Positions 36,305-48,523 are shown, counted from the stretch's first letter. The stretch is DNA of 64,000 nt from Pseudomonadota bacterium (GCA_027623555.1 JAQBSZ010000004.1:155947-219946), one strand, 5' to 3'. Notes: a model not told the origin generated them from the sequence alone. Program-made: numbers and translations.

Positions 36305-36770
36305 AAGGGATGTCGTCGTCGAAGTTGTCGAAATTAGCGGGCGCCTGCTGTTGTTGTGGCGCAGCTGACTTTTGTGCTGGTTGTGCCTGACTCGGTTGAT
36401 TACCGAAACTCTCCTGCCCAGCACCCGCGGAACCCCTCGAGTCGAGCATCTGCATTTCGTTGGAAACAATCTCGGTGGTATAGCGCTTGATGCCATCCTG
36501 CTCCCAGGAGCGAGTCTGCAGTCTTCCTTCTATATAGAGCTTCGATCCCTTCTTGACATACTGCTCAACAATTTCCGCAAGGCGGTTGAAAAACACTACC
36601 CGGTGCCATTCTGTGCGTTCCTGCTGCTCTCCGGTGTTTTTATCTTTCCAGTTATCGCTCGTGGCAATGGAGACGTTGGCGACAGCGTTGCCATTTGGCA
36701 TGTAGCGAACTTCTGGATCGTTGCCGACATTGCCCACCAGAATTACTTTATTAACACCTCGACTTGACAC
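36300..36770 (-). CDS. ssb: Single-stranded DNA-binding protein
   Basis: The 156-residue OB-fold protein binds ssDNA in replication, recombination and repair. The N-terminus [13 protein letters not shown] is the gammaproteobacterial pattern, and [21 protein letters not shown] and TEWHRVVFF are core strands. A Gln/Ala/Pro-rich linker leads to the conserved acidic tip DDDIPF, which recruits partner proteins. The start is GTG at 36770 with GGGAG six bases upstream; an upstream TTG at 36791 is less likely. It is divergent from uvrA, the common gammaproteobacterial arrangement. The stop lies inside an inverted repeat. Confidence 0.96.
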   Translation of the reverse strand: MSSRGVNKVILVGNVGNDPEVRYMPNGNAVANVSIATSDNWKDKNTGEQQERTEWHRVVFFNRLAEIVEQYVKKGSKLYIEGRLQTRSWEQDGIKRYTTEIVSNEMQMLDSRGSAGAGQESFGNQPSQAQPAQKSAAPQQQQAPANFDNFDDDIPF

Positions 36771-36945
36771 GCTGCTCTCCCATTTCTGCAATTACTGAAC
36801 CGATACTGAAGTCTATACCATGCTACCCGGCTTGAGAAATTTTCCAGGAAAATAGCTCAATTATTGAACACTGAGGAGCGGGCTTTGCTCTCGAGTCAAG
36901 AAACGCTGATAATGGTCGGTTTCTCCAAGTGGTCCCCAATCAATC

Positions 36946-39777
<2,832 letters not shown>

Positions 39778-39807
39778 ATTTTGCTTCATTGCTATGTTGC
39801 TTGGGGA

Positions 39808-40206
39808 TTAGGCATTCTGCAGATTTGTCTTCATATCAGTGTAGGCATTCTGAATAAGAGCCTCGAGTGCTTTCCAATTCAAGTCCCTGCCCGGTTTCAC
39901 CTTGACATGCCGCATTCGCTTGCCGGTTCCTTCGAGCAGGCCGGCTGGATCCTCCAGGGTTGCACCGAGAAAGAATCCTACATTTACGTGTGCGGTGAAT
40001 ACATTGACATAGGCAAATGCCGCATCTTGCACACAGGCTACCGGACATCCATCGTGCATCAGCTCATTAACATCGGGGCCGCACTCCCGCATCAGTGAAA
40101 ACCAGCTCCTTGCAATGGAAAAGAGGTGGTGCGGCTGTCCCGACAACCACTCATCGATCTCGATACTGTGTCTTTCGGCGTCCGAGAATCGCATCAAGTT
40201 GTTCAA
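39808..40206 (-). CDS. DUF1801 family protein
   Basis: The 132-residue cytoplasmic protein matches the DUF1801 pattern (FAYVNVFTAHVNVGFFLGA, then GTGKRMRHVKVKPGRDLN). Family members are small alpha/beta proteins of unproven role. It converges on uvrA with 30 bases between the stops, and is followed (leftward) by no other gene. Start at 40206. Confidence 0.75.
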   Translation of the reverse strand: MNNLMRFSDAERHSIEIDEWLSGQPHHLFSIARSWFSLMRECGPDVNELMHDGCPVACVQDAAFAYVNVFTAHVNVGFFLGATLEDPAGLLEGTGKRMRHVKVKPGRDLNWKALEALIQNAYTDMKTNLQNA

Positions 40207-40283
40207 TTAGCTTGCCTCCTGAAAACTATTCGATTAAAGGTTTACCAGCACCGCTCTTGTGAGATCTCCCCTGACGCAGTTCG

Positions 40284-41909
40284 CTACTTGTGCGCGAAGA
40301 TTTTAAACACCGGGTAAATGGCCGACGTATCCTCGAACATTTCAGACGCAAAGAGTTCATCGAAAAAGTTCCAGTAAGCCAGCCCGTCATCGGACTCAGG
40401 TTCCAGAAGGTAGAAAATCAAGTTGGCAAGACGATTATCCATGGGCACATAGTAGTCGCCTGCGCCAAACAGGCGCTCTACCTCATCAAACCTGCCCCGC
40501 AGAAGAGAATTTCGATGGCCATTTTGTTCGAAGGACTGCTTCGCGACTTCGAAAACCCGATAAACCTCGCCAGTAACGCGAATTTCTTCCTCCAGGGTTT
40601 CCACAGTAATGCCGTGCTGCCGTAGCTTCTCGGCGATGCCTGCGAACTCAACCGGAAACACATAGGCCTGGGGCATGCGTGCAGTGGTAGTTGCTTCGAA
40701 CCGGTTGTAGTTGAGCACTCCGGCAATCTCGACGATCTCCGAGCTGCGCACAAACTCGGTCTCGCCGTTGTCGTTTGTATAGGGAATGTACTTGTAACTC
40801 AGCAGATTTAACGGTTCCTCCAGCGGCACCATCTCGAACTGTACTCCATTCTGAAACCCGCTTGCCTGCTGCCCTCTGAAAGGAACCCGGGCATCGGCTT
40901 CGCGGTTAATCCGGCGCATCTCATCGCCATGAATATGGGTGTACTCCAGTATTTCCTCGATGAATACATTGGCGGCGTGGACACGTTTGTAGAAACGATC
41001 ATGGGCAAAGGTCTCACTGAGAATGGCCATGCGATTTCTGAGCCCCATGTTGTTTGTCAGGTAACGGGGCGCATGGTGGTAGGTACGCAACTCAGTGGGT
41101 GGCCAATCCCGGTAGTCGAAACCACCGTACCAGCCAATATCGAGATTGAACTTCGCTTTCACCGCATCCCGAATTGCCGGCAACATGATCTGGCTCGTGT
41201 AGTCCGAGGTCGCCGCATCGCCTGCTGTGGCGTAAGCAGGAGCATAGGTTAGCGAGTAGCCATGCCAGGTGCCATTGGTGGTGTGCAAGTCCACCAGCAG
41301 ATCCGGATCCCAGCGCTGCAATACATTCTGATACAGCGCCCGGGTCTCGGGAGTCTCGACCGCCATGCCATCACGATTGAGATCGTAGCCATGGGCAGTG
41401 CGTGTTCCTGTCCGGGCCGGGCTCAACTCCTGTGACGGCCTGGAATTTTCGGACATGGCATCGTTGCCATCGGCGTTGTAGACCGGCACAAAGATCAAAA
41501 TCTGCTTCTCGAGCAGGTGCTGCTTGTCCCCGTAGAGGATATCCCGCATGGCAATCAGGGCCGCTTCCTTGCCTTCAACCTCACCGCCGTGAATATTGCC
41601 CTGGATATAGATGACTGGCTTGCCGGACGCCCGCGCTTGCGAAGGCGTAGTAATTGGCGGATCTGCCAGCACCAGTAACGGCACATCCCGGCCCTCTGCC
41701 GTTACCAGTAGCGTCTCCCGATGCATGCGGTGCGTCGACTGTTGCATGGCCTCGACAACATTCACCACCTGAGCAAACGTGGAAGTCATTTCGTAGTTGC
41801 TGCGCTCGGCCATCGTAATCATGGCTTCGCTAAGGAACGGTTGGTTCTCTGCTGCCCGGGCGCTGCTGAAAAAAAGAGCAGGCACGAGGAAGGCTAGGGA
41901 AAGTTTCAT
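40284..41909 (-). CDS. Secreted M14 zinc carboxypeptidase-like protein
   Basis: The 541-residue periplasmic metallopeptidase has a signal peptide (MKLSLAFLVPALFFSSARA). Zinc ligands are HGGE in NIHGGEVEGKEA and the His of DLHTTNG, with YDLNRD supporting the M14 fold. It probably trims C-terminal residues from peptides or amidated cell-wall fragments. The ATG at 41909 is chosen because GGAG lies seven bases upstream and the signal peptide starts there; a longer start at 41936 adds non-signal residues. It is divergent from the molybdenum hydroxylase operon. Confidence 0.88.
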   Translation of the reverse strand: MKLSLAFLVPALFFSSARAAENQPFLSEAMITMAERSNYEMTSTFAQVVNVVEAMQQSTHRMHRETLLVTAEGRDVPLLVLADPPITTPSQARASGKPVIYIQGNIHGGEVEGKEAALIAMRDILYGDKQHLLEKQILIFVPVYNADGNDAMSENSRPSQELSPARTGTRTAHGYDLNRDGMAVETPETRALYQNVLQRWDPDLLVDLHTTNGTWHGYSLTYAPAYATAGDAATSDYTSQIMLPAIRDAVKAKFNLDIGWYGGFDYRDWPPTELRTYHHAPRYLTNNMGLRNRMAILSETFAHDRFYKRVHAANVFIEEILEYTHIHGDEMRRINREADARVPFRGQQASGFQNGVQFEMVPLEEPLNLLSYKYIPYTNDNGETEFVRSSEIVEIAGVLNYNRFEATTTARMPQAYVFPVEFAGIAEKLRQHGITVETLEEEIRVTGEVYRVFEVAKQSFEQNGHRNSLLRGRFDEVERLFGAGDYYVPMDNRLANLIFYLLEPESDDGLAYWNFFDELFASEMFEDTSAIYPVFKIFAHK

Positions 41910-42248
41910 GAGCGCTCCAGAAATGCGCGAATTCAACGAGTCAACAAGCTTGGAAAAATAAGCTGTCAGCTACAGGATAGCAATGTAATCCTGGTAGGGA
42001 ATATCCCCAGATACTGGCCGGATCAATACCCGGGCCGGGTCGCTCCCTGACTTTTTTGTAACAGAGTGTAACTTTTGCCGGACGGGCGCTCGGAAAGCCG
42101 CGTATCTCGTGCCTTTCAGGACCTTCTACCCGGCGCGTTCGTTGCTTTTCAGGGCAAATAAGTCTAGTCTCCGGAGTAGCTATATAGTCAGTAAGAACCC
42201 AGTCAAACGCTTTCGAATTGCCTGGAAACCTAAAACTAAAACGGAGCA
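41910..42248. other. 339-base divergent intergenic region
   Basis: This region must hold promoters for the M14 carboxypeptidase (leftward) and the molybdenum hydroxylase operon (rightward). A TATAGT at 42183-42188 is a possible -10 element for the operon without a good -35. TGTAAC occurs twice within 42056-42073. No gene or terminator was recognised. Confidence 0.4.
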
Positions 42249-42839
42249 ATGTCAGTGAATTCCAAACTAACACGCAGACGTTTTATCAAGGGAGTAATAT
42301 TCTCCGGTGCAGCCGCTACTACCGGCACCGGGTTTTATCTCGCCAATGCCCAAACCGGGCAGGGTGCCGCCGAGCGCTTGATAACACTCAACATAAACGG
42401 GCGCAGCCGACCCGTGGACGTGATGCCATCGGAAACACTCGCCTACACGCTTCGCTACAAGCTCGATTTAACCGGCACCAAAATCGGTTGTAATCGCGGC
42501 GAATGTGGCGCGTGTACTGTGCTGATCGATGGTGTACCCAATTATTCCTGCTCAGTTCTGACTCACAATGTGAAAGACAAAGCGGTGATTTCTATCGAAG
42601 GAGTCAAGGCAGCGGATGGCACATTGCACGCAGTTCAGGAAGCATTCGTCGTAGAAAACGCACCACAATGTGGTTTCTGCACGCCTGGTCAGGTTATGTC
42701 AGCGGTTGCTCTGCTGAACACTAACCCGCGTCCAAGTAGACAAGAAGTCCGCCAAGCACTGTCAGGTAATCTGTGCCGATGCGGAGCCTACGAACATTAC
42801 ATCAATGGCACGTTACGGGCCTCGGGGCAGATAGCATGA
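42249..42839 (+). CDS. Molybdenum hydroxylase [2Fe-2S] subunit with Tat signal
   Basis: The 196-residue small subunit of a xanthine oxidase family enzyme passes electrons from Moco to FAD. It has a Tat signal (TRRRFIKG, twin Arg near residue 9, cleavage near NAQT), so the folded complex is probably exported to the periplasm. Cluster ligands are in CNRGECGACTVLIDG with a later Cys (plant-type ferredoxin), and CGFCTPGQ with CRCGAY (helical domain). Tat signals on this subunit occur in PaoA-like enzymes. It overlaps the large-subunit gene by four bases. The start may instead be the GTG at 42255, which has better spacing from GGAG. Confidence 0.92.
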   Translation: MSVNSKLTRRRFIKGVIFSGAAATTGTGFYLANAQTGQGAAERLITLNINGRSRPVDVMPSETLAYTLRYKLDLTGTKIGCNRGECGACTVLIDGVPNYSCSVLTHNVKDKAVISIEGVKAADGTLHAVQEAFVVENAPQCGFCTPGQVMSAVALLNTNPRPSRQEVRQALSGNLCRCGAYEHYINGTLRASGQIA

Positions 42840-45274
42840 GTACTCATATAGGTCGCGATTTTACACCACCATGTGTACCGGGCAAGGTCACTGGTGAGAT
42901 CAAGTACGCCGAAGACTATAGACGAGAAGGCATGGTATTCGCGCGCTTACTAACCAGTCCCTTACCCAGTGGCCGTGTTGTCAACATCGATGCCTCCGAA
43001 GCACTGCGCATGGATGGAGTGGTGGGCATTTTTACCGCTGACGACTTACCTCCGGTAGCGCCTCCTGGAAATCCAGCGCTGGCATCTGAATATGTTACTT
43101 ACGTGGGACAGCCCATTCTGGCCGTTGCCGCTATTACCGAAGAAATCGCTGAGTCAGCGATTGACAGAATCCGCATTGATTTCGAGCGCAGAGACTTCGT
43201 CGTCGATCCGATCGAGAGCCTCACTCCGGGTGGCAGCAATGCCTATCCTGAAGGCAATGTGCTGGTGCGGACCCGTGAAGAAGGCCCGGAAGGCGCACCG
43301 ATCATCGGCGCCGAGATCAAGGACATCAAATGGCCGCAGTCGGCTATTGACGCGATTAAATCTGGTCGCGAACCAGTCGGTGGTGAGTTCACCACTGAGT
43401 GGGCATTCGGTGATATCGAAGCGGGTTTTGCCGCCGCAGCCGCCATCGTTGAAGAACCCTTCGTCACCATGGGCTATCCCCACCATTCTCTGGAAGCCAG
43501 AACTGGCATGGCCTACTGGGAAAATGGCAAATGCTATTTCCACGGCTCTTCCCAGAGTCAGAGTGCCAACAATGCAGGTCTCGCCAGGATGTTGAACATC
43601 GACCTGGCTGACCTGGTATTTATCAATGAAGCCACCGGTGGCGGATTCGGATCGAAGATCGGCCCCTACCCGTTCATGGCCATTACCGGTAACTTCGCCA
43701 GGGTCCTCAACCGACCGGTGCAGCTGCGCATCACCCGTGAACAGGAATTCTATATCGGCTCGGCGCGCTCCGGTATGCAGGGCTGGATCAAGATCGGTGT
43801 GAAGGCAGATGGCAAAGTCTCTGCCGTTGACCTGGTCATCGTCAATGACGGTGGTGCCACGGGTGGCGGTAGCGGTAATTCTTCCGCACAGCATGTCACC
43901 GTCGCCTATCAACCTGAGAATATGCGTTACCGGGGAATCTCTGTGTACACCAACACAACGCCTCGCGGCGCCCAGCGTGGTCCCGGTCAGAACGAGATGG
44001 CGGCAGTACTGGCGCCGATGACCGACAAGGCCGCAGCGGCCATCAGCATGGACCGGGTAGCATTTCGCCGGGTCAATGCGATTAACAGCGATGGCTTCGA
44101 GGGTGGTAGCCAGGGCCCGGTAACCAGCGCCTTCGTGCGTGAAGCCCTGGATCAGGGACGTCGCATGTTCGGCTGGGACGAGAAACTGGCACAACCAAAA
44201 GCCATGGGCGGTAGCAAGGTACGAGGTATCGGTGTTGGTATTGGCTATCACGGCGCTGGTGGCCGCGGCTATGACGGCCTGGTGAGAATCGGCACCGACG
44301 GCAGGCTCTACATCCACAGCGGTGTGGGCAACCTCGGTACTTATTCCTATGCCGGTACCTGTCGAGCGGCGGCAGAAGCTCTGCAAGTACCCTGGGAAAA
44401 TTGTGAAATCGTGCACGGTCGCAGTGACCGGCACCTGCCCCACAGTTCCGGCCAGGGTGGTTCCAACACGATCTTTACCCATACCCGCACCAACTGGGTC
44501 GCTGCACAGGATGCGATAAGCAAGCTCAAGGAAATTGCGGCAGCCGATCTAGGCGGAGCTGCAGCTGACTACATCATTGGCGATCAGCGGGTATTCCGCA
44601 GCGCCGATTCCAGTATTGGCATGACTTACGCCCAGGCGGCACAACGTGCAATCCAGATGGGTGGCAAGTACAGCGGCCAGGAATATCCGGACGACATCAA
44701 TCCTCTCACCCAACTTGCGGTGCAGGGTGTAGCAGGATCTGGTCTGATCGGTGTGGCGAAGGACAATATCCCTGGTCAGGGTCAACCACCGGGAATCCTC
44801 GTCGGTTTCTGTGAAATCGAAATGGACAAGGACACCGGTAAATTCGAAATTCTGGATTATGCCGCAATCGCCGACTGTGGCACCGTGGTCCATCCGAAGA
44901 ATTTCGACAATGCCATGCGTGGCGGTGCAGTGTGGGGTGTGGGTCTGGCCAATCTGGAGCGTCATGTATACGATCCACAGAATGGGCTGCCAGCGAATAC
45001 TGGCCTGTACCAGAGCAAGCCTCCAACCAATATGGACGTACCTGTTCAGACGTATGCGGGCGCGGTGAATATCCCGGATCCGCAGAATCCAACGGGTGGT
45101 CGTGGTATTGGTGAGCCAACACAGGGTGCCGCTGCTGCCGCATTGGCCAGCGCCATATCTGATGCTCTGGATGGTCACCTGTTTAATACAGCACCAACCA
45201 CCACCGATATGATTATTAACCACCTGGCTGGGAACTCTTACAGTACCCAGTCCCTTAAAACCAATACTTTCTGA
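42836..45274 (+). CDS. Molybdenum hydroxylase Moco-binding catalytic subunit
   Basis: The 812-residue large subunit binds molybdopterin cofactor and hydroxylates aldehydes, purines or N-heterocycles. Family motifs are GGGFGSK (Moco loop), TTPRGAQRGPGQNE, GQGGSNTIFTHT and the near-C-terminal GRGIGEPT with the catalytic Glu. It lacks its own signal peptide and should travel with the Tat-bearing small subunit. The ATG at 42836 overlaps the preceding stop (ATGA). Gene order FeS, Moco, FAD differs from the PaoABC order FeS, FAD, Moco. Exact substrate cannot be set by eye. Confidence 0.92.
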   Translation: MSTHIGRDFTPPCVPGKVTGEIKYAEDYRREGMVFARLLTSPLPSGRVVNIDASEALRMDGVVGIFTADDLPPVAPPGNPALASEYVTYVGQPILAVAAITEEIAESAIDRIRIDFERRDFVVDPIESLTPGGSNAYPEGNVLVRTREEGPEGAPIIGAEIKDIKWPQSAIDAIKSGREPVGGEFTTEWAFGDIEAGFAAAAAIVEEPFVTMGYPHHSLEARTGMAYWENGKCYFHGSSQSQSANNAGLARMLNIDLADLVFINEATGGGFGSKIGPYPFMAITGNFARVLNRPVQLRITREQEFYIGSARSGMQGWIKIGVKADGKVSAVDLVIVNDGGATGGGSGNSSAQHVTVAYQPENMRYRGISVYTNTTPRGAQRGPGQNEMAAVLAPMTDKAAAAISMDRVAFRRVNAINSDGFEGGSQGPVTSAFVREALDQGRRMFGWDEKLAQPKAMGGSKVRGIGVGIGYHGAGGRGYDGLVRIGTDGRLYIHSGVGNLGTYSYAGTCRAAAEALQVPWENCEIVHGRSDRHLPHSSGQGGSNTIFTHTRTNWVAAQDAISKLKEIAAADLGGAAADYIIGDQRVFRSADSSIGMTYAQAAQRAIQMGGKYSGQEYPDDINPLTQLAVQGVAGSGLIGVAKDNIPGQGQPPGILVGFCEIEMDKDTGKFEILDYAAIADCGTVVHPKNFDNAMRGGAVWGVGLANLERHVYDPQNGLPANTGLYQSKPPTNMDVPVQTYAGAVNIPDPQNPTGGRGIGEPTQGAAAAALASAISDALDGHLFNTAPTTTDMIINHLAGNSYSTQSLKTNTF

Positions 45275-45282
45275 GGTTAACC

Positions 45283-46272
45283 ATGCCATCACATGACGTA
45301 ATGCCAAATATGGAACTGTACCAGCCGGTACAGGTAGAAGATGCGCTTGCGATTGCTGACCGACTCGCAGATAGAGGTTGGTTAGTTGGCGGAGGCCAGG
45401 ACACTTACGGTTGGTTAAAAGACAGAGCTAAATCTGTCGATGCCATGATCGACCTGAGTGCCATAGAATCACTGCGCGGAATTCGCGAAACCGGTGACGG
45501 CATCGAAATCGGTGCCCTTACCACACTGACTGAAATCGTCAACAGCCCGGTCATCCAGCAACAGTTTTCGCTGTTGTCTGATGCCGCAGGCCGGGTTGCC
45601 AGTCCGCAAATCCGCAATATCGGAACCCTCGGTGGTAACGTGTCGCAGGATGTTCGCTGCTGGTATTACCGGCGTGGCCTGTCCTGCTACCGTGCCGGAG
45701 GTAACCTGTGTTATGCCGACACTCCCCAGGGAATGAATCGGGAACATGCCCTGTTCGAAGGCAGTCGCTGTGTTGCAGCCGGCGCTTCGGACACTGCGCC
45801 TGCCCTGGTTGCCCTGGACGCCACCATGGTAATTCGCAATGCAGGCGGTGAGCGCACCGTTGCAGCAGAGGATTACTTCGTTGGTCCGGCTAACGATATT
45901 CAGAACACCACCGTTCTCCGCCCGGGAGACATTCTTACCGCTGTAAGAATTCCCTCCACCTGGGCAAACGCGAATTTTTATTTCGAGAAAGTAGCCGATC
46001 GGAATGTCTGGGACTTCTCCCTGGTTAGCATCGCGGCAGCCTTCAAGCTTAGCGGTGGTAATGTGGTAGATTCGCGAATCGTTGCCGGTGCGGTGCAGAC
46101 AACTCCGCGTCGATTAACCAATGTGGAGAATGCCATTCGTGGACAGGTCAGGAACGCGCAGACCGCTGAGTCAGTAATGGCAATGGCCACGACTGGCGCC
46201 AGGGCTCTGGCCCACAATGGCTACAAGATTCCATTGCTCCAAAACCTGGTTAAGCGCGCCATCAGTGCATAA
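45283..46272 (+). CDS. Molybdenum hydroxylase FAD subunit with probable [4Fe-4S] site
   Basis: The 329-residue medium subunit binds FAD (GGGQDTYGWLKD near residue 33; IRNIGTLGGNVSQD). A segment RCWYYRRGLSCYRAGGNLC places three Cys with spacing C-x8-C-x7-C, and a fourth conserved Cys follows in RCVAAGASDTAPAL. This matches the extra [4Fe-4S] cluster known in PaoB and 4-hydroxybenzoyl-CoA reductase beta subunits. GAGG lies six bases before the ATG at 45283. It ends the three-gene operon; a terminator follows. Confidence 0.9.
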   Translation: MPSHDVMPNMELYQPVQVEDALAIADRLADRGWLVGGGQDTYGWLKDRAKSVDAMIDLSAIESLRGIRETGDGIEIGALTTLTEIVNSPVIQQQFSLLSDAAGRVASPQIRNIGTLGGNVSQDVRCWYYRRGLSCYRAGGNLCYADTPQGMNREHALFEGSRCVAAGASDTAPALVALDATMVIRNAGGERTVAAEDYFVGPANDIQNTTVLRPGDILTAVRIPSTWANANFYFEKVADRNVWDFSLVSIAAAFKLSGGNVVDSRIVAGAVQTTPRRLTNVENAIRGQVRNAQTAESVMAMATTGARALAHNGYKIPLLQNLVKRAISA

Positions 46273-46321
46273 ACGCGCCGCCTGACCAAACGAAGCCTAT
46301 ATAGCTAAAGCTCCGTTAAAT

Positions 46322-46360
46322 AAAAAAGGAGATATATCGAAAGAGTTATCTCCTTTTTTT
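46322..46360 (+). terminator. Rho-independent terminator of the molybdenum hydroxylase operon
   Basis: The stem GGAGATA (46328-46334) pairs with TATCTCC (46347-46353), extended by six A:T pairs and followed by seven T residues (46354-46360). It is about 55 bases after the FAD subunit stop. Confidence 0.88.
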
Positions 46361-46410
46361 CGTATTGAGAAAAAGCTGGCAGGCTGAGGAGCCTGGCACC
46401 CTTCTTATTG

Positions 46411-46545
46411 CTAGGGAATCTGGTAGATCAGATTGCCAATAAAATAACTCACTGTGAGAATAATCAGATAGCCCGCCACGCAGGCACCCGCCACAGGCAG
46501 TAGCTGCTCGCGATGCTCGCCCGCTCCTGGATTTTCATGCGCCAT
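46411..46545 (-). CDS. 44-residue single-pass membrane protein
   Basis: An ATG at 46545 has GGGAGGGG about seven bases upstream, an excellent ribosome site. The frame encodes MAHENPGAGEHREQ, then one hydrophobic helix (about 16-39, VAGACVAGYLIILTVSYFIG), then NLIYQIP and TAG at 46411. The charged N-terminus and single helix suggest an accessory subunit or small regulator in the inner membrane. It stands alone between the molybdenum hydroxylase terminator and the histidine kinase gene. No family is recognised. Confidence 0.65.
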   Translation of the reverse strand: MAHENPGAGEHREQLLPVAGACVAGYLIILTVSYFIGNLIYQIP

Positions 46546-46723
46546 CAACATCCCCTCCCCATTCTAGGTAATTCGGGAACAAGAATAACGGGTGAATGCC
46601 TGTGGAATTTTGATGCAGGTCAGGAAATTCCATGCCTGCTAGAAAAGATAGAGAGAAACCAATAGAACGAGGAAAAGGGGCAGGAAACGCGTAGAGAAAG
46701 GAGTAGCTGGATTGCCAGGCTGG

Positions 46724-48523
46724 CTATTGCTCGGGACTGGGCTGTCGCACCTTACGGGTCTGTTGCGAAGATGTTAGTGCTTTCTGCAGGACTTCACGAA
46801 GTTCCACCTGATGAAACGGTTTGCGTAGAAAGCAGTTCATCCCTTCCGCCGCCAGTTCTTCGGGTTTCTCGCGCACCACATTCGCAGTTACGGCAATTAT
46901 CGGGATACGGGCGTGCTTGCCAGGCATGGCTCTAATCTTTCGGGTTGCCGCCACGCCGTCCATTACTGGCATCTGCAAATCCATCAATACTACATCTACT
47001 TCGTGATCCGGCAGATAATCCACAACCTCTTTCCCATTCGACATGGTAACCACCTGGTGACCATCGTATTCCAACAAGCGGGATAGCACCATGCGATTCA
47101 CCGCGTTGTCATCAGCCACGACTATAGACAGTCGCGGCAGTTTTATAGCTGGCAGCGGCTCGGATCTCTGCAGGGGCGCCCCGGTTGTCAGCAGGGGTAT
47201 GAAAACCGTAAAAGTGCTGCCCCTGCCGGGCACAGAATCCACCATTATCTTGCCGCCCATGGCGGAAACCAGTTTCTTGACGATGGTAAGACCGAGGCCG
47301 GAACCACCGAATTTTCGCAGAGTCGATATTTCTGCCTGCACATAGGGTTCAAAAAGGCTTGCCTGGGACTGCTTCGCTATGCCGATCCCGGTATCGGCAA
47401 CCTTCATGCGAATGCGCTCCAGTGCCGTGTCCACAACCACGGTAATCTCACCAGTATTGGTAAACTTCACAGCATTACCTACCAGGTTGAGAATGATCTG
47501 GCGCAGCCGGGTCGGATCACCCTTCACCCAGGCGGGAATATCATCTTCTACCATCAGCGAGAACTTAACGCCTTTTTCCTTGGCCTGAAAACTCAATGGG
47601 GCAAGCGCCGTGCTTAACAGGTCGCGCAGATCGACTTCTACAGACTCGAGTTCTATTGCATTGGCATCCAGTCGTGACAGGTCCAGCACATCGTTAATCA
47701 GTTCCAACAGGGATTCACTGCTCTGTAAAATGACGTTCACGAGCTCACGTTTCTTGCTGGGCAGCTCTCCGTCCGCCAGGAGCTGGGAAGCACCGATGAC
47801 TCCATTCAACGGAGTGCGCAGTTCATGGCTCATGGCCGCAAGAAAGGCGGCCTGGGTTTGCTCGGACTGCCTTGCTGCATCTTCAGCCAGGGTGCGTTCA
47901 TGCACTTCTTTCTCCAATTGCAGCACTGTGGTGTGGAGTTTCTTCTCGGCACTATGTTGGCCACTGCGAAACACATAGGTAGCCAGGGTCAACATCAGCA
48001 GCACCATGGAGGCTTCGAACGCAAATGCCAGTGGCATCGGGCCCGGAATAGCTGGCGCAAATTCGAAATCGAAATCATTGAATTGTAGATAGGCAAACAC
48101 CCACAGAGTAACAGTGGAGAGAACAGCCCAGATAACGCCAGCGGTGCGCCCGGCGACCAGTGCTGCAATGGTTGGCAGTGTGAGCAACCAGGCCCAGGTA
48201 TTGCCCCACAGGCCTACGGAAAACATGGCGATACAAATCACTATCCAGAACGCGGATATAGGTAGCTGGGAAGCAAGCAGCTGCTGGTTGAAGTAGGCCT
48301 GGATATAGAGACTCAGGAACAGAATGCCGATGGCAATAGCGATAAAGACATTGTCGCGTTCACCACCGGTGTAGTAATTGGAGATGAACAGCAGTACGGC
48401 GACCGGAATGGCAAATAAAATAGTAGATGAGAGAGTGCGACGTTCTCTTAAGGAAGTTGGATTGGCGGCGGTGGAATCCAGTCCTCCATTCCAGAGATTC
48501 TTTATGTGATTGATCAAAAACAT
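46724..48523 (-). CDS. Hybrid sensor histidine kinase/response regulator
   Basis: The 599-residue protein has about six TM helices (residues 32-185), a short coiled coil, a HisKA domain with His233 in SHELRTPLNG, and HATPase_c (RQIILNLVGNAVKF, then GSGLGLTIVKKLV). A C-terminal receiver domain follows with phosphoacceptor Asp515 in MDLQMPVMDG. There is no separate periplasmic sensor domain, so sensing is probably through the membrane helices (MASE-like). No partner regulator or phosphotransfer protein is adjacent. It follows hemH in the same direction after 191 bases. Confidence 0.93.
   Translation of the reverse strand: MFLINHIKNLWNGGLDSTAANPTSLRERRTLSSTILFAIPVAVLLFISNYYTGGERDNVFIAIAIGILFLSLYIQAYFNQQLLASQLPISAFWIVICIAMFSVGLWGNTWAWLLTLPTIAALVAGRTAGVIWAVLSTVTLWVFAYLQFNDFDFEFAPAIPGPMPLAFAFEASMVLLMLTLATYVFRSGQHSAEKKLHTTVLQLEKEVHERTLAEDAARQSEQTQAAFLAAMSHELRTPLNGVIGASQLLADGELPSKKRELVNVILQSSESLLELINDVLDLSRLDANAIELESVEVDLRDLLSTALAPLSFQAKEKGVKFSLMVEDDIPAWVKGDPTRLRQIILNLVGNAVKFTNTGEITVVVDTALERIRMKVADTGIGIAKQSQASLFEPYVQAEISTLRKFGGSGLGLTIVKKLVSAMGGKIMVDSVPGRGSTFTVFIPLLTTGAPLQRSEPLPAIKLPRLSIVVADDNAVNRMVLSRLLEYDGHQVVTMSNGKEVVDYLPDHEVDVVLMDLQMPVMDGVAATRKIRAMPGKHARIPIIAVTANVVREKPEELAAEGMNCFLRKPFHQVELREVLQKALTSSQQTRKVRQPSPEQ

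Noticed and set aside
36128..36496. A leftward 122-codon frame covering the ssb 3' end and the repeat block
   Set aside because: It is antisense-frame overlap with ssb for half its length, has Cys/Ser/Arg-rich composition, and the rest lies in palindromic DNA. It is treated as repeat sequence, not a gene.
36806..36821. Degenerate LexA box CTG-N10-CAT upstream of uvrA
   Set aside because: One of the six defining bases is wrong and the AT spacer is poor, so it is not listed as a site.
42052..42076. Two TGTAAC copies in a T-rich stretch in front of the molybdenum hydroxylase operon
   Set aside because: The repeat is only six bases and has no dyad symmetry; chance is a sufficient explanation.
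43154..44482. A 442-codon open frame antisense to the molybdenum hydroxylase large subunit
   Set aside because: The sense strand carries clear family motifs throughout; the antisense frame is His/Thr/Gly-rich without recognisable domains and arises from codon bias.
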